A DNA stretch of 64,000 bases from Paraburkholderia bryophila (GCF_013409255.1 NZ_JACCAS010000002.1:62001-126000); one strand, 5' to 3'. Positions 26,204 to 39,852 are shown, counted from the stretch's first letter. The notes: a model not told the origin generated them from the sequence alone. A program made the numbers and translations.

Positions 26204-28315
26204 CTACGCCGGCACCGTCTCCGCCAGCGCCGCGCGCGACCACACGCGATGCTGTTCCGCCACCGCGATGAACGCCTTCAGTACGTCGGCAGCCTGTTTG
26301 TCGTCGCCGGTGGCGACACCGTCGGCATTGTCCGGCAACTGCGCGGCGGCGAGCACGTCACGCCCCGCGCCGAGCGCCGCGATCGCCTTCAGATGCTTGA
26401 ACGCCTCGAGCACGAAATGCCGCGCGTCGCCCGATTGCGCGAGCCGCTTCGCGCCCTCCTCGCCGCCTGCCACGATGACTGCGTCGAACATGATCGACGG
26501 CAAGCCGGCGATCGTCGCGTCGGGCGCCATGCCGTCGATCGGTGCGAGCGTCGGGGCGATCAGCATGGGTGTTGCGCCTTCGTCCTGCAGCGCCTGCTGC
26601 AGTTTTTTGAGCGCTGCGCCGTCGGAACCGGGCGCGGCCAGCAACGCGATCTTGCGGGTCTTGATGCCGGGTTTCACCCGGTTCAGCAGACTCAATGCCG
26701 GGGAATCCTTGGGACCCGTCAGCTTCGCCGTACCCTTCTTAGGCGTGGGCAAGCCCAAACCTTCCGCGACGGTCGCCGCGAGCCCCGCGTCGAAGTTCGC
26801 GAGAATCTCGTTCACCACGCGCGCACGAATCTCGGGCTTGGTGACTTTGCCGAGTTCGAACTGATACGCGGCGGCAATGTGGTCCTTCTCGGGCTGCGAC
26901 ATGCTGTTGTAAAACAGCGCGGCCTGCGAAAAATGATCGGCGAACGATTCACTGCGCACGCGAATCTTGGTGCCCTCCACCCGCTCCTGATAACTTTCGA
27001 AACCACCGTCGCTCGGCGCCGGATCAGTTTCCTTCGGCCAGCCGCCACTTAACGAATTCGGTTCGTACGAAGCCTGCCCGACGTGGATCGTCTGGCGATG
27101 CATCGCGTCGCGCTGATTGTTGATGAACGGACACACCGGCCGGTTGATCGGAATCTCGTGAAAGTTGGGCCCACCTAGCCGGCTGATCTGCGTATCCGTG
27201 TACGAGAACAAGCGCCCCTGCAACAGCGGGTCGTTCGAGAAATCGATGCCCGGCACGACATGCCCCGGATGGAACGCCACCTGTTCCGTCTCGGCGAAAA
27301 AGTTATCCGGGTTGCGATTGAGCGTCATCTTGCCGACGATCTTCACGGGCACCATTTCTTCGGGAATCAGCTTGGTCGGATCGAGCAGATCGAAGTCGAA
27401 GTTGTGCTCGTCTTCTTCCTCGACGATCTGCACGCCGAGTTCGAACTCGGGGAAAGCACCACGCTCAATCGCTTCCCACAAATCCCGCCGATGAAAATCC
27501 GGGTCCTTGCCCGCGAGTTTCTGCGCTTCGTCCCACAGCAACGAGTACGAGCCCAGCACCGGCCGCCAGTGAAATTTGACGAAGCGGCTTTTGCCTTGCG
27601 CATTGACGAAGCGGAACGTGTGAATGCCGAAGCCTTCCATGGTGCGCAGGCTGCGCGGAATCGCGCGGTCCGACATGGTCCACAAGACCATATGCGCGGA
27701 TTCGGGCACGAGCGACACGAAGTCCCAGAAGGTGTCGTGCGCGGAGCCGCCGGTCGGCATTTCATTCGGCGCTTCCGGCTTTACGGCGTGTACGAAGTCG
27801 GGAAACTTGATCGCGTCCTGAATGAAGAACACCGGCATGTTGTTGCCGACCAGATCGTAATTGCCTTCCTGCGTGTAGAACTTCACCGCGAAACCGCGCA
27901 CGTCGCGCACCGTATCGGCGGAACCGCGCGGGCCTTGCACCGTGGAGAAACGCACGTACACCGGCGTCTGCACGCCGGGATCCTGCAGGAATGCGGCCTT
28001 GGTGAGCTCGCGCATCGACTCGTAGACCTGAAACACGCCGTGCGCGGCCGAGCCGCGCGCGTGCACGATGCGCTCCGGAATGCGTTCGTGGTCGAAGTGC
28101 GTGATCTTCTCACGCATGATGAAGTCTTCCAGCAACGACGGCCCGCGCGGACCCGCGCGCAGCGTGTTCTGATTGTCGGCGATCTTGACGCCCTGATTGG
28201 TTCTCAGCGCCTCGCCTTGCGGACTCGCTCGAAACTGTTCGAGGTCTTGCGATTTCGGATCGCTCGACGGCGCGTTTTTCGGTGCGGGCTTGTGCGTACT
28301 CGTTTTACCAGCCAT
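26204..28315 (-). CDS. katE: Large-subunit catalase HPII
   Basis: 703 residues, the size class of heme catalases with a C-terminal flavodoxin/DJ-1-like domain. Active site His in [14 protein letters not shown], Asn in [15 protein letters not shown], proximal Tyr in [15 protein letters not shown], plus [14 protein letters not shown]. The extra C-terminal domain ([18 protein letters not shown] to [16 protein letters not shown]) is present. It degrades hydrogen peroxide in the cytoplasm. It is followed by a strong hairpin. Neighbouring msrA and msrB deal with related oxidative damage. Confidence 0.95.
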   Translation of the reverse strand: MAGKTSTHKPAPKNAPSSDPKSQDLEQFRASPQGEALRTNQGVKIADNQNTLRAGPRGPSLLEDFIMREKITHFDHERIPERIVHARGSAAHGVFQVYESMRELTKAAFLQDPGVQTPVYVRFSTVQGPRGSADTVRDVRGFAVKFYTQEGNYDLVGNNMPVFFIQDAIKFPDFVHAVKPEAPNEMPTGGSAHDTFWDFVSLVPESAHMVLWTMSDRAIPRSLRTMEGFGIHTFRFVNAQGKSRFVKFHWRPVLGSYSLLWDEAQKLAGKDPDFHRRDLWEAIERGAFPEFELGVQIVEEEDEHNFDFDLLDPTKLIPEEMVPVKIVGKMTLNRNPDNFFAETEQVAFHPGHVVPGIDFSNDPLLQGRLFSYTDTQISRLGGPNFHEIPINRPVCPFINNQRDAMHRQTIHVGQASYEPNSLSGGWPKETDPAPSDGGFESYQERVEGTKIRVRSESFADHFSQAALFYNSMSQPEKDHIAAAYQFELGKVTKPEIRARVVNEILANFDAGLAATVAEGLGLPTPKKGTAKLTGPKDSPALSLLNRVKPGIKTRKIALLAAPGSDGAALKKLQQALQDEGATPMLIAPTLAPIDGMAPDATIAGLPSIMFDAVIVAGGEEGAKRLAQSGDARHFVLEAFKHLKAIAALGAGRDVLAAAQLPDNADGVATGDDKQAADVLKAFIAVAEQHRVWSRAALAETVPA

Positions 28316-28504
28316 GGGGATCTGCTCCTTGCGTTCGGGCGTGCCGGGGGGAATCCGGTCTCACGCATGGAGAGAAGGCAGCAAGCGATATTCCCGCGAC
28401 CGAGCGTCGCGTTGGCGGGTGGACGAAGAACGCGGCGTACTTCGAGAAAATGGCGCTCGGTACGCCGCCGCGCCCTTCAGGTTGAAACGTGTAAAGACAC
28501 CGCG

Positions 28505-29401
28505 TCAGAAGCGATAGTTGATCGAAATATCCGCGACGCCATTCGCTTTGCGGTGCGTGATCGGACTATTGCCCGCACTGCCCACCAGTTGTTCGAACGC
28601 GCCATCCGCGGTCGCGAACCAGTGCTTGTCGAACAGCCACACCGCGCTGATGCCGAAGCCCACCGACTTGAAGCCCGCGCTCGCGTGATATTGCGAGTAC
28701 TGCGATTTCGCCGCCTGATTCTGATTCACGCCGAACCAGCTATTCATATACGTGGAGTCCGCCAGCGACACGTTCGGCCCGGCGAACCAGAAGAACTTCT
28801 TCGTGCTGCCCGGCATGGGCATATACGCGCCGAAGTCGCCGGTCCAACCGTTCGAGCCGCCGAAATAGCGCCGCACGTCAGCGCGCAGCACGAGCGGGAA
28901 ATCTTTCGAGATCACGTATTCGCCGGCCAGTTTGACGCCCGGCGCCGCGTTGATATTGCCGAGGCCGTTAAGCTCCTGCGGATCGTCGTGAGCGCGTCGG
29001 CCGAGATCGTAGACGGCGGCCAGACTGGCGCGCCAGTTTTCTCCCTGCGCGAAATTGACCCCGAAGCCTTCACCGCTCGACAGGAAGAACAGGTCCTTGT
29101 AACGCACGTCGACGCTCGGGCCGCCCATTACGTGATAGCGATCCGAACCTTCGTAGCGCGGCTGGAACGAGGAGGCCAAACCGAGGCGCACTTGCCAGTC
29201 GGGGATAGTCGGCTGCCACATCTTCTGCAGCGGAATGCCGACCGAGTATTGCCATTCGTTCAATGGCGAAGGCGTTTGCGCCATCGCCGAGCCCGGCAGG
29301 AAGACAATGCCGCCGAGGGTCACGGCCACCAGAGACGTCGCCGCGATGCTTGTTTGTTTATTGCGGAGCTTGCCAATCCGCTTTCTACGGCTGTTCAACA
29401 C
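28505..29401 (-). CDS. MipA/OmpV-family outer-membrane protein
   Basis: 298 residues from a GTG at 29401 preceded by GGAGG at 29408-29412; an ATG at 29506 adds 35 unconserved residues and has no such site. The signal peptide (ATSLVAVTLGGIVFLPGSAM) is cleaved near AMAQ. The mature protein is a repeated amphipathic beta-strand protein (RYEGSDRYHVMGGPSVDVRY, APGVKLAGEYVISKDFPLVL) ending in aromatic SINYRF, the outer-membrane insertion signal. The family includes MipA, a scaffold for murein enzymes, and OmpV; the exact role is unknown. Confidence 0.8.
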   Translation of the reverse strand: MLNSRRKRIGKLRNKQTSIAATSLVAVTLGGIVFLPGSAMAQTPSPLNEWQYSVGIPLQKMWQPTIPDWQVRLGLASSFQPRYEGSDRYHVMGGPSVDVRYKDLFFLSSGEGFGVNFAQGENWRASLAAVYDLGRRAHDDPQELNGLGNINAAPGVKLAGEYVISKDFPLVLRADVRRYFGGSNGWTGDFGAYMPMPGSTKKFFWFAGPNVSLADSTYMNSWFGVNQNQAAKSQYSQYHASAGFKSVGFGISAVWLFDKHWFATADGAFEQLVGSAGNSPITHRKANGVADISINYRF

Positions 29402-29785
29402 CAGAAGCCTCCGATTCTCGCGTATCGCGAAGAGGGTTATGTTCTCGCCCGAGGTGCGCGGTGACCTGTGGACCTCAGGCGACCGCCGCGTTGCTACGAG
29501 CGGCATGTAATTTTTTCAGCTAACGACACGCACTATCCGGCAAGACGCGCTGCTCGATTGCATTAAGCCCTGTAAAACGGGCTTTTGTCCGAGCAAAGAC
29601 GTGCGAAAGATTTGCCGACGGGAACGCTTGTGCAAATTGCGGGCCTGGCGTGTGGAGAGCCGCCTCAAGTGGGATGGGGGCAGGCAGGAAGCGATGGAGA
29701 GCGCGCGCAAAAAGACGTCCGGCGCCACCGTTGCGGCGCCGGACGGACAGGAAAGGTGCGTGAAGCTGCGTGAAGGTGCCCTACG
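29402..29785. other. Intergenic region upstream of the MipA-like gene
   Basis: No gene recognised. It contains the leader of the MipA-like gene (minus strand) and the terminator of the msrB-msrA pair at 29717-29744. Confidence 0.5.
29709..29744 (-). terminator. Rho-independent terminator after msrA
   Basis: Perfect 10-base-pair GC-rich stem (GTCCGGCGCC at 29717-29726, GGCGCCGGAC at 29735-29744) with an 8-base loop. Reading on the minus strand it is followed by GTCTTTTTG, a run of five T. It lies 42 bases past the msrA stop. Confidence 0.8.
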
Positions 29786-30532
29786 TTACTGCGCCGCGTC
29801 CACGAGCACGGCTTTGTCGCGATAGAGATTCGGGAACAGCCGCTTCAGATTGGCGACCTTCGGCATATCGTTGATCGCGATATACGCGGAGTTCGGGTGC
29901 AAGGTCAGATAGTTCTGGTGATAGAACTCGGCCGGATAAAAGCCCTTGAACGCCTCCGTCCGGGTGACGATCGGCGCCGGATACGCATGGGCCTTGTCGA
30001 GTTGCGCGATATAGCTCTGCGCGACGCGCCGTTGCGTGTCGTTCAGCGGAAACACCGCCGAGCGGTATTGCGTGCCGCTGTCGGGCCCCTGCCGGTTCAA
30101 CTCGGTCGGGTCCTGAATCACCGAGAAATACACCTGCAGCAACTGGCCATAGGTCACCTTGCTCGGGTCGAAGGTGACCTGCACCGATTCCGCATGGCCC
30201 GTCTCGCCGCCGCTGACCGTCTCGTACTGCGCAGTGTCGCGCTGACCGCCCGAGTAACCCGACACCGCCCGGGTGACGCCGCGCACGTGCTGGAACACGC
30301 CCTGCACGCCCCAGAAGCAGCCGCCCGCGAACACCGCGGTTTCCTCGTGCGCGGTGGCGGCCGAGATCGGTTCGTCGAGCGCGGGCGGCGCAATGACCAC
30401 CGCCGTCTCCGACGAAAACGCCATTCGTTGCGCCAGCAACAAAGCCAGCGCGCCAAAGCCGACCGAGAGCGAAATGGCGGTCAGCCGCGAGCGCGCGGGT
30501 CGGCCTTTCGTGATGCGTGTCTCGAAGTTCAT
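29786..30532 (-). CDS. msrA: Peptide methionine (S)-S-oxide reductase
   Basis: 248 residues. Catalytic GCFWGVQGVFQ with the nucleophilic cysteine, preceded by an N-terminal hydrophobic segment (RLTAISLSVGFGALALLLAQ) that should anchor or export the enzyme. Family motifs YSGGQ, GHAESVQV, YFSVIQDPTELNRQGPD and YHQNYLTLHP are present. It repairs methionine S-sulfoxide. It follows msrB by 19 bases, and both carry export signals, so they form an envelope protein-repair pair. Confidence 0.9.
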   Translation of the reverse strand: MNFETRITKGRPARSRLTAISLSVGFGALALLLAQRMAFSSETAVVIAPPALDEPISAATAHEETAVFAGGCFWGVQGVFQHVRGVTRAVSGYSGGQRDTAQYETVSGGETGHAESVQVTFDPSKVTYGQLLQVYFSVIQDPTELNRQGPDSGTQYRSAVFPLNDTQRRVAQSYIAQLDKAHAYPAPIVTRTEAFKGFYPAEFYHQNYLTLHPNSAYIAINDMPKVANLKRLFPNLYRDKAVLVDAAQ

Positions 30533-30551
30533 GATGTCCGTCCTGATCCGC

Positions 30552-31067
30552 TCAGCTCACACCGTTCGATGCGGGCGTAAAGGTCAACGCAAGACCGTTC
30601 ATGCAATAGCGCAGACCGGTCGGTTTGGGGCCGTCGTCGAACACGTGGCCGAGGTGGCTGCCACAGCGACGGCACAGCACCTCGTCGCGCGTCATGCCGA
30701 ATGACTTGTCCGTACGCGTGATGACCGCGCGGTCGAGCGGCTGGTAGAAGCTCGGCCAGCCGGTGCCGCTATCGAACTTGGTCTTCGATGAAAACAGCGG
30801 CAGCCTGCAGCCCGCGCAGCCGAACGTGCCGGCGTGGTGCTCGTCGTTCAGCGGGCTGCTGAACGGGCGCTCGGTGCCCGCATCGCGCAGGATCCGGTAT
30901 TGCGCGTCGTTCAGCATCTTGTGCCATTCGGCGTCGCTGTGCGACACCTCGTAGGCCGCCGCCGCGCCGCTGTCCGCCGCGCGCGTCACGTTCCACATCG
31001 AAGCCGCGCCGCCGGCCAGCGACGCCGCGCCGATAAACCTGAAGAATGTCCGTCTGTTGCAAGTCAT
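30552..31067 (-). CDS. msrB: Peptide methionine (R)-S-oxide reductase, Tat-exported
   Basis: 171 residues with a twin-arginine signal (CNRRTFFRFIGAASLAGGAA). The MsrB fold shows two zinc CxxC pairs (CAGC and CRRC), SGTGWPSFYQP, and the catalytic cysteine in GLRYCMNGLALTF. It reduces methionine R-sulfoxide in exported proteins. It is the first gene of the msrB-msrA operon; a terminator follows msrA. Oxidative stress regulation is likely but no operator was identified. Confidence 0.9.
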   Translation of the reverse strand: MTCNRRTFFRFIGAASLAGGAASMWNVTRAADSGAAAAYEVSHSDAEWHKMLNDAQYRILRDAGTERPFSSPLNDEHHAGTFGCAGCRLPLFSSKTKFDSGTGWPSFYQPLDRAVITRTDKSFGMTRDEVLCRRCGSHLGHVFDDGPKPTGLRYCMNGLALTFTPASNGVS

Positions 31068-31200
31068 GATGTTCGCCCCGGAAAGTCCGTGCCGTTCACC
31101 CGTTGCAGCGCGGGTCGCGCCGTCCGCGAGTGGTCTCGATGCTTGGTCGTGCGAGATCGGGTTTTATGACAGCATGCTCGTCTTTTTTGTCAGGCGGCGC

Positions 31201-31728
31201 TTACAGCGGAAATTTCGTGGTCGAGAGAATTTCCTTCAGCACCATGAACGAGCGGATCTGCCGGACGCCCGGCAGATACAGCAACTGTTCCGCGTGCAGA
31301 CGGTTGAAGCTGTCGCTGTCGCGCGTGCGGACCGTCATGAAATAGTCGAATTCGCCGGTCACGACGTGGCATTCCATGCAACCGGCCACCTTCTGCGCCG
31401 CTTTCTCGAACTCGGCGAAGGATTCCGGCGTGGACCGGTCCAGCACCACGCCGATGATCACCAGCATCCCCGCGCCCGCCGCCTTCGGGTCGATCAGCGC
31501 GACCACGCCACGGATCAGCCCCGACTCCTTGAGCCGCTCGACCCGCCGCAGGCAGGCCGGCGCGCTCAGCTTCACTTTGGCCGCGAGTGCGACGTTCGAA
31601 ATCGACGCGTCGGTCTGCAACTGCCGCAGGATCGCGCGATCGATACGGTCGAGCGCTTGCAGGGGATCGGTCTGGACGGTAGCGGGGTCGACCGCTGTTG
31701 CAGTTCGACGAACTTTTGTTGTGCTCAT
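31201..31728 (-). CDS. acdR: Lrp/AsnC-family regulator of acdS
   Basis: 175 residues. N-terminal helix-turn-helix (LDRIDRAILRQLQTDASISN, VALAAKVKLSAPACLRRVER) and a C-terminal RAM ligand domain (VAGCMECHVVTGEFDYFMTV, QLLYLPGVRQIRSFMVLKE). It is divergent from the ACC deaminase gene across 162 bases, the classical acdR-acdS arrangement, in which the Lrp-type AcdR activates acdS in the presence of ACC. The symbol rests on this synteny. Confidence 0.88.
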   Translation of the reverse strand: MSTTKVRRTATAVDPATVQTDPLQALDRIDRAILRQLQTDASISNVALAAKVKLSAPACLRRVERLKESGLIRGVVALIDPKAAGAGMLVIIGVVLDRSTPESFAEFEKAAQKVAGCMECHVVTGEFDYFMTVRTRDSDSFNRLHAEQLLYLPGVRQIRSFMVLKEILSTTKFPL

Positions 31729-31890
31729 AGGTTAATTGACAGATTTTTATTACGTTCAATTTTGATAGACCGTTTTAAAAGTAAGCCGAAGCCATTTATT
31801 TCGCAAGCTCATTTCTGACGGTTTTCCCTACCATGTGTTTCGACGCGCCGGGTTGCCGGCCGCCTCGACACCACCGACAACGGAGCTGCC

Positions 31891-32907
31891 ATGAACCTGC
31901 AACGATTCCCTCGTTACCCGCTCACTTTCGGGCCGACGCCGATTCAGCCGCTCAAACGGCTGAGCGACCACCTCGGCGGCAAAGTGCATCTGTATGCGAA
32001 GCGCGAAGACTGCAACAGCGGTTTCGCGTTCGGCGGCAACAAGACGCGCAAGCTCGAATATCTGATTCCCGAAGCACTGGCGCAGGGATGCGACACGCTG
32101 GTGTCGATCGGCGGAATTCAGTCGAACCAGACGCGCCAGGTGGCGGCGGTCGCGGCACACCTCGGCATGAAGTGCGTGCTGGTGCAGGAGAACTGGGTCA
32201 ACTATTCGGACGCCGTGTACGACCGCGTCGGCAACATCCAGATGTCGCGCATTCTCGGCGCGGACGTGCGTCTGGTTGCGGATGGCTTCGACATCGGCTT
32301 TCGCCAGAGCTGGGAGGACGCGCTCGAGAGCGTGCGCGCCGCCGGCGGCAAACCGTATGCGATTCCGGCCGGCTGCTCGGACCATCCGCTGGGCGGGCTC
32401 GGTTTCGTCGGTTTCGCCGAAGAAGTCCGGCAGCAGGAAGCCGAACTGGGTTTCAAGTTCGACTACATCGTGGTGTGCTCGGTGACGGGCAGCACGCAGG
32501 CCGGCATGATCGTGGGCTTCGCCGCCGACGGCCGCGCCGAGCGTGTGATCGGCATCGACGCCTCCGCGAAACCCGCGCAGACGCGCGAGCAGATCACCCG
32601 GATCGCGAAGCGGACCGCGGAACAGGTCGGCCTGGAACGCGACATTACCGCTGCGGACGTGGTACTCGACGAGCGTTTCGGCGGCCCGGAATACGGCCTG
32701 CCGAACGACGGGACGCTCGAGGCGATCCGCCTATGCGCGCGTCTGGAAGGCGTGCTGACCGATCCGGTGTATGAGGGTAAATCGATGCACGGCATGATCG
32801 AGATGGTCCGCAACGGCGAGTTTCCGGCCGGCTCGCGCGTGCTGTACGCGCACCTGGGCGGTGTGCCGGCGCTGAACGGCTACAGCTTTATCTTCCGCAA
32901 CGGCTAG
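31891..32907 (+). CDS. acdS: 1-aminocyclopropane-1-carboxylate deaminase
   Basis: 338 residues, PLP-dependent. Counting from the ATG gives Lys51 ([13 protein letters not shown] Schiff base), Ser78 ([11 protein letters not shown]), Glu295 ([11 protein letters not shown]) and Leu322 (YAHLGG). Glu295 and Leu322 separate true ACC deaminases from D-cysteine desulfhydrases. The enzyme converts the plant ethylene precursor ACC into 2-oxobutyrate and ammonia, lowering host ethylene; it marks a plant-associated lifestyle. It is divergent from acdR and converges on a LysR gene 2 bases downstream. Confidence 0.95.
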   Translation: MNLQRFPRYPLTFGPTPIQPLKRLSDHLGGKVHLYAKREDCNSGFAFGGNKTRKLEYLIPEALAQGCDTLVSIGGIQSNQTRQVAAVAAHLGMKCVLVQENWVNYSDAVYDRVGNIQMSRILGADVRLVADGFDIGFRQSWEDALESVRAAGGKPYAIPAGCSDHPLGGLGFVGFAEEVRQQEAELGFKFDYIVVCSVTGSTQAGMIVGFAADGRAERVIGIDASAKPAQTREQITRIAKRTAEQVGLERDITAADVVLDERFGGPEYGLPNDGTLEAIRLCARLEGVLTDPVYEGKSMHGMIEMVRNGEFPAGSRVLYAHLGGVPALNGYSFIFRNG

Positions 32908-32909
32908 GC

Positions 32910-33800
32910 TCACGCCGCGAGGCGCTGGCGCAAATGCTCCCTCAGGAACTCGACGAACGTCCGGATCGCGGGGGAGCTTTGCCGATGCTGCGGATACACC
33001 GCATAAACGCTGGTCGCGGCGGGCAGGAATTCGTCGAGCACGGTGACCAGCAAACCGCTTTTGAGCGCGTCGGCGACGATAAAGTCCGGTAGCCGCACAA
33101 TGCCGAGCCCGGCCACCGCCGCATCGCGAATCAGGTCGCCGTTATTGGCGCGCAGCGGCCCGTGTACCTCGACGCTTTTCAGCGCGCCGCCTACCTCGAA
33201 CTCCCAGCTCACGGCCCCGCCGTGCCCGTAAAAGAGGCACGCGTGCCGCGCCAGATCGGCGGGCACGGCCGGCGCGCCACGGCGCCGTACATAGCCCGGA
33301 CTGCAACACGCGACCAGCCGGATATCGGCCAGTTTCTGCGCGATCAGCGTGGAATCGGCCAGCGTGCCGATCCGGATCGCCATGTCGAAGCCTTCGCCGA
33401 TTACGTCGACGGTACGGTCGCTCAGTTCCATGTCGAAGCGCACCTCGTCGTGCTCACGCAGAAACAGCGCCAGCAGCGGCGACAGATGCATCATGCCGAA
33501 CGACATCGGCGCACTCACCCGCAAGAGCCCGCGCGGGCCGGCGCGCTGCCGCGACATGGCCTGCTCGGCGTCGTCGACTTCACCCAGAATGCGCGTAGCG
33601 CGCTCGTAAAACTCCTGACCGAGCTCGGTTACGGCCAGCTTGCGTGTATTGCGGATCAGCAATTGCACACCGAGCGTTTCCTCCAGCGCCATCACGCGGC
33701 GGCTCACGAACTGCTTCGACAGCGACAGACGGTGGGCCGCCGCCGTGAAGTTACGCGCGTCCACCGTGGCGACGAAAATCCGCATGTCGTCGAGCTGCAT
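32910..33800 (-). CDS. LysR-family regulator
   Basis: 296 residues. N-terminal helix-turn-helix (TVDARNFTAAAHRLSLSKQF, then VSRRVMALEETLGVQLLIRN) and an effector-binding domain (RVSAPMSFGMMHLSPLLALF, GEGFDMAIRIGTLADSTLIA). The pattern is that of the large DmlR/CrgA-like subgroup. It is divergent from the pirin gene, which such regulators often control, and converges with acdS. The inducer is unknown. Confidence 0.88.
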   Translation of the reverse strand: MQLDDMRIFVATVDARNFTAAAHRLSLSKQFVSRRVMALEETLGVQLLIRNTRKLAVTELGQEFYERATRILGEVDDAEQAMSRQRAGPRGLLRVSAPMSFGMMHLSPLLALFLREHDEVRFDMELSDRTVDVIGEGFDMAIRIGTLADSTLIAQKLADIRLVACCSPGYVRRRGAPAVPADLARHACLFYGHGGAVSWEFEVGGALKSVEVHGPLRANNGDLIRDAAVAGLGIVRLPDFIVADALKSGLLVTVLDEFLPAATSVYAVYPQHRQSSPAIRTFVEFLREHLRQRLAA

Positions 33801-33931
33801 TTTATTGTCTACTCCATAGTGACAGTGTTTCCTATTTCACCGTGATTATAGCTATCCAGATTGACCTACACTCCTGTTCATGGATCGCGGACAAACATCT
33901 GGCCGGATCGCACAACCCAAGGAGAACAACA

Positions 33932-34657
33932 ATGCTCGATATCAGACACGCCAATCAACGCGGCCGCGCGGAGCACGGCTGGCTTAGTTCGCGTCATACG
34001 TTTTCCTTTGCGAGCTACCACGATCCGAAGCAGAACGGCTTTTCGGACCTGCTCGTGATCAACGACGACCGTGTCGCGCCGGCTCAAGGTTTCGGCAAGC
34101 ACCCGCACCGCGACATGGAGATCTTTTCGTACGTGCTGGAAGGCGCGCTGGAACACAAGGACACGATGGGCACCGGTTCGGTGATCGTGCCCGGCGACAT
34201 CCAGTTGATGAGCGCGGGAACCGGCGTCGCGCACAGCGAATACAACCATTCGAAGACCGATCCGGTGCACTTCATGCAGATCTGGATCGCTCCGTCGAAG
34301 AACGGTGCGGCGCCGCGTTACCAGCAACGCCACTTCAGCGCGGAAGATAAGCGCGGGGTGTTGCGGCTCGTGATGTCGCCGGATGGCGCAGACGGTTCGC
34401 TGGAGTTGCAGCAGGATGCGCGGGTCTATGCCGGTTTGTTCGACGGCGACGAAACGGCAAAGCTCGAGTTGGGCAGCGAGCGTTATGCGTATGTTCACGT
34501 GGCGCGCGGCAGCGTGACGGTGAACGGTGTCGAGTTCAGCGAAGGCGATGGTGCGCGAGTGCGCGATGAAAAGTCGCTGACCTTCACGCAAGGTCACGAT
34601 GCCGAAGTGCTGGTGTTCGATTTGCGGAACATCGAAACGTCGGCGTTGTGGGCTTGA
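33932..34657 (+). CDS. Pirin-family bicupin (YhhW-like)
   Basis: 241 residues; ATG at 33932 follows AAGGAG at 33919. N-terminal cupin motif with metal ligands in GFGKHPHRDMEIFSYVLEG and HSEYNHS, QIWIAP, then a C-terminal cupin (YAYVHVARGSVTVNGVEF). Pirins of this type can show quercetin 2,3-dioxygenase activity; physiological substrate is unknown. It is divergent from the LysR gene and followed by a hairpin shared with the autotransporter gene. Confidence 0.88.
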   Translation: MLDIRHANQRGRAEHGWLSSRHTFSFASYHDPKQNGFSDLLVINDDRVAPAQGFGKHPHRDMEIFSYVLEGALEHKDTMGTGSVIVPGDIQLMSAGTGVAHSEYNHSKTDPVHFMQIWIAPSKNGAAPRYQQRHFSAEDKRGVLRLVMSPDGADGSLELQQDARVYAGLFDGDETAKLELGSERYAYVHVARGSVTVNGVEFSEGDGARVRDEKSLTFTQGHDAEVLVFDLRNIETSALWA

Positions 34658-34689
34658 GCTGGTTCGCTTTTTGTTAATGACGGTTTCGA

Positions 34690-34730
34690 ATCACGCCGCC
34701 GCTCCATGAATCGGAGCTGGCCGGCGTGAT
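34690..34730. terminator. Bidirectional hairpin between pirin and autotransporter genes
   Basis: Outer stem ATCACGCCG (34690-34698) with CGGCGTGAT (34722-34730), inner stem GCTCC/GGAGC around a 7-base loop. It lies between two convergent stop codons (34657 and 34744). No long T run is visible. Confidence 0.55.
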
Positions 34731-34743
34731 CCCGCCGTTCATA

Positions 34744-38097
<3,354 letters not shown>

Positions 38098-38472
38098 ATC
38101 ACTTCTCCTTGCAATGGACGTAGTGGGTCGCGGGTCTTCCTCCCAGCCGGATTTGCCAGGACTTTGGTTTCGATTCCACATCAGGCATAAGCAACGAGCC
38201 ATTGCGAGAAATGGCGGATTACGTTTGCGGGAAATGTAAGCGGGGGGATGATCGAAGCGACTGTCCAATGAGGAAAGCGCCGTTGCGTCATCAATTTTTT
38301 TAGAGATGACGAATGCTACGCTTTGCGAACTTTTTTAAATGTGAAGCAGTGAAAAATTCGAGAGATCAAATGTCATGCTTTGTGAACGAAAAATGCCATT
38401 CAATCAGGTTCAGGATTTATCACAGAAGTCCGATTGACAGAACCTGATGGGCGGACGAAACCCGGATTCGGA
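38098..38472. other. Upstream region of the autotransporter
   Basis: 375 bases without a recognised gene; AT-rich around 38290-38360. It should contain the promoter of the minus-strand autotransporter gene. No clear box was identified. Confidence 0.4.
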
Positions 38473-38895
38473 TCAGGCGGAAACGCGTAATGCCTGGCCT
38501 CGCTTTACCGCGTCGAGTTCTCTTGCCGCGCGGCCATCGTCGCCGACGAGACGGCGCGGCACGACGATGCCATTCCATTCTCCATTACGCCCTCTACGGC
38601 CATTCAGGCGAACCTGCATGGCAACGCCCAGGATATCGAGTACCAGCACGCAAGCCGACAGCGTCTCGCCGAGCGCCTGAATCCGCTCGATGCATTGCGC
38701 GCCGAGTGGGACAACAACATTTGAATTTCCGTACACGTCGAGAATTTCAATGGCCATGCTCTCGCGACATAGCCGCCACATTGGATTGGCGGCGCCGAAT
38801 CGGTAGAGAAAGACCGTTTCGATCTCTTCAGCGGACACGGTTTCTGAGCAGGATGGGCAGTCCGGTATAACGGGCAAGCACAGGGTAGTCTTCAC
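38473..38895 (-). CDS. Hypothetical protein with N-terminal CPSC
   Basis: 140 residues, soluble. Starts MKTTLCLPVIPDCPSCSETV with four early cysteine/CxxC-type residues that might bind a metal, followed by EEIETVFLYRFGAANPMW, VYGNSNVVVPLGAQCIERIQ and a basic Gly/Arg-rich C-terminal part. I do not recognise a family. Coding character is supported by an ordered composition and a clean start, but no operon partner is apparent. Could be a small regulatory or chaperone-like protein; unknown. Confidence 0.5.
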   Translation of the reverse strand: MKTTLCLPVIPDCPSCSETVSAEEIETVFLYRFGAANPMWRLCRESMAIEILDVYGNSNVVVPLGAQCIERIQALGETLSACVLVLDILGVAMQVRLNGRRGRNGEWNGIVVPRRLVGDDGRAARELDAVKRGQALRVSA

Positions 38896-39337
38896 GTTGA
38901 GATACTCGCTTTGTCAATGCCGTCTTCGCCGATCGAAAGGCAGTTGTCGGTGTTCAAAATTCAATGGGTTCAAACAGGCTAGCACCGAACCCCGAACATG
39001 ACTTTTAACGATTGTGACGCCACACCTGCCGCGAATTGCTCGCCCTCGTCTTATCGGGTAAACGGCAACAGGAATGGACCGAATGACAGTCGCGAACGCA
39101 CGCAATCAATGCGACGCCTGACGCTTCCCCCCACGCTCCGATCGCAATGCAACCTCTCTAAACGGGATTCGATAACAAGTCATCCAATGGTCTCTTTTCG
39201 GGGGAAATACGGCTTTATCCGCAGCTACCCTACTCTTCTCTTTTTTTGACAATGTTTGACGATATCGAATTCGACCCGATGATAAGGTCGTTCGAGAAAA
39301 TATCGTGCCGTATGTTGCGTGCACGCGCCCATTGCCG
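38896..39337. other. Intergenic region before the Fis-like gene
   Basis: About 440 bases, mostly AT-richer than the surroundings, with no convincing coding frame. A TTGACA at 39246 may belong to a promoter for the downstream plus-strand gene, though no good -10 partner at usual spacing was found. Confidence 0.35.
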
Positions 39338-39781
39338 ATGAGCCACACCAATATGGCAAACAGAAGAAAGATAGCGGATCGTTCCTTTGCGAATCACACG
39401 AAGCGCGCTCAAACAAAAGCGATGCTTCTGCCAATGAACGTAGTCATGGCCAGGCAAGTTTCGCTTGAGAACCATCTCTCGCTCGAAACGTTGCGCTCCG
39501 GGGTTGCTGGGGAACACCAGTTCAACGGCATCTGTCAGGCTTATTGCATTGCGCGCTTTCTGCACGAAGCGGGATATGGAGGTTCCCGGGACAACCTGTT
39601 CGAAGAGGCCGAAAGAGTACTGCTTCATTGTCGCGCCACGGCCGACAAAACAGGCGACTGGTGGTTCGATGACGAGGCCTGTCGCATCCTCGCGGAAATC
39701 GTGACGCTGCACGATGCGCAATGCGCCGTCGCACCTGTCCATGCTTTGATCTGCGCGAACGAGCGCCTGAAAACCCGGTAG
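39338..39781 (+). CDS. Burkholderia-type Fis-like small protein
   Basis: 147 residues from ATG 39338 (an internal ATG at 39353 is equally possible). Core pattern: MLLPMNVVMARQVSLENHLS, LETLRSGVAGEHQFNGICQA, FLHEAGYGGSRDNLFEEAER and AEIVTLHDAQCAVAPVHAL. Burkholderia genomes carry many such proteins annotated as Fis-family regulators, although no classical Fis helix-turn-helix is obvious and function is unproven. It precedes a membrane hybrid kinase on the same strand by 71 bases. Confidence 0.55.
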   Translation: MSHTNMANRRKIADRSFANHTKRAQTKAMLLPMNVVMARQVSLENHLSLETLRSGVAGEHQFNGICQAYCIARFLHEAGYGGSRDNLFEEAERVLLHCRATADKTGDWWFDDEACRILAEIVTLHDAQCAVAPVHALICANERLKTR

Positions 39782-39852
39782 CGTCGTGGGACGCCGCGGC
39801 AGCGCGCGGCTCTTGCTCCATAGACTTCAGAACGCAACATTAAGACTTGCCC

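Noticed and set aside
27260..29464. 734-codon plus-strand frame across katE and the MipA-like gene
   Set aside because: Antisense shadow crossing two well-supported genes and an intergenic gap; no family motifs.
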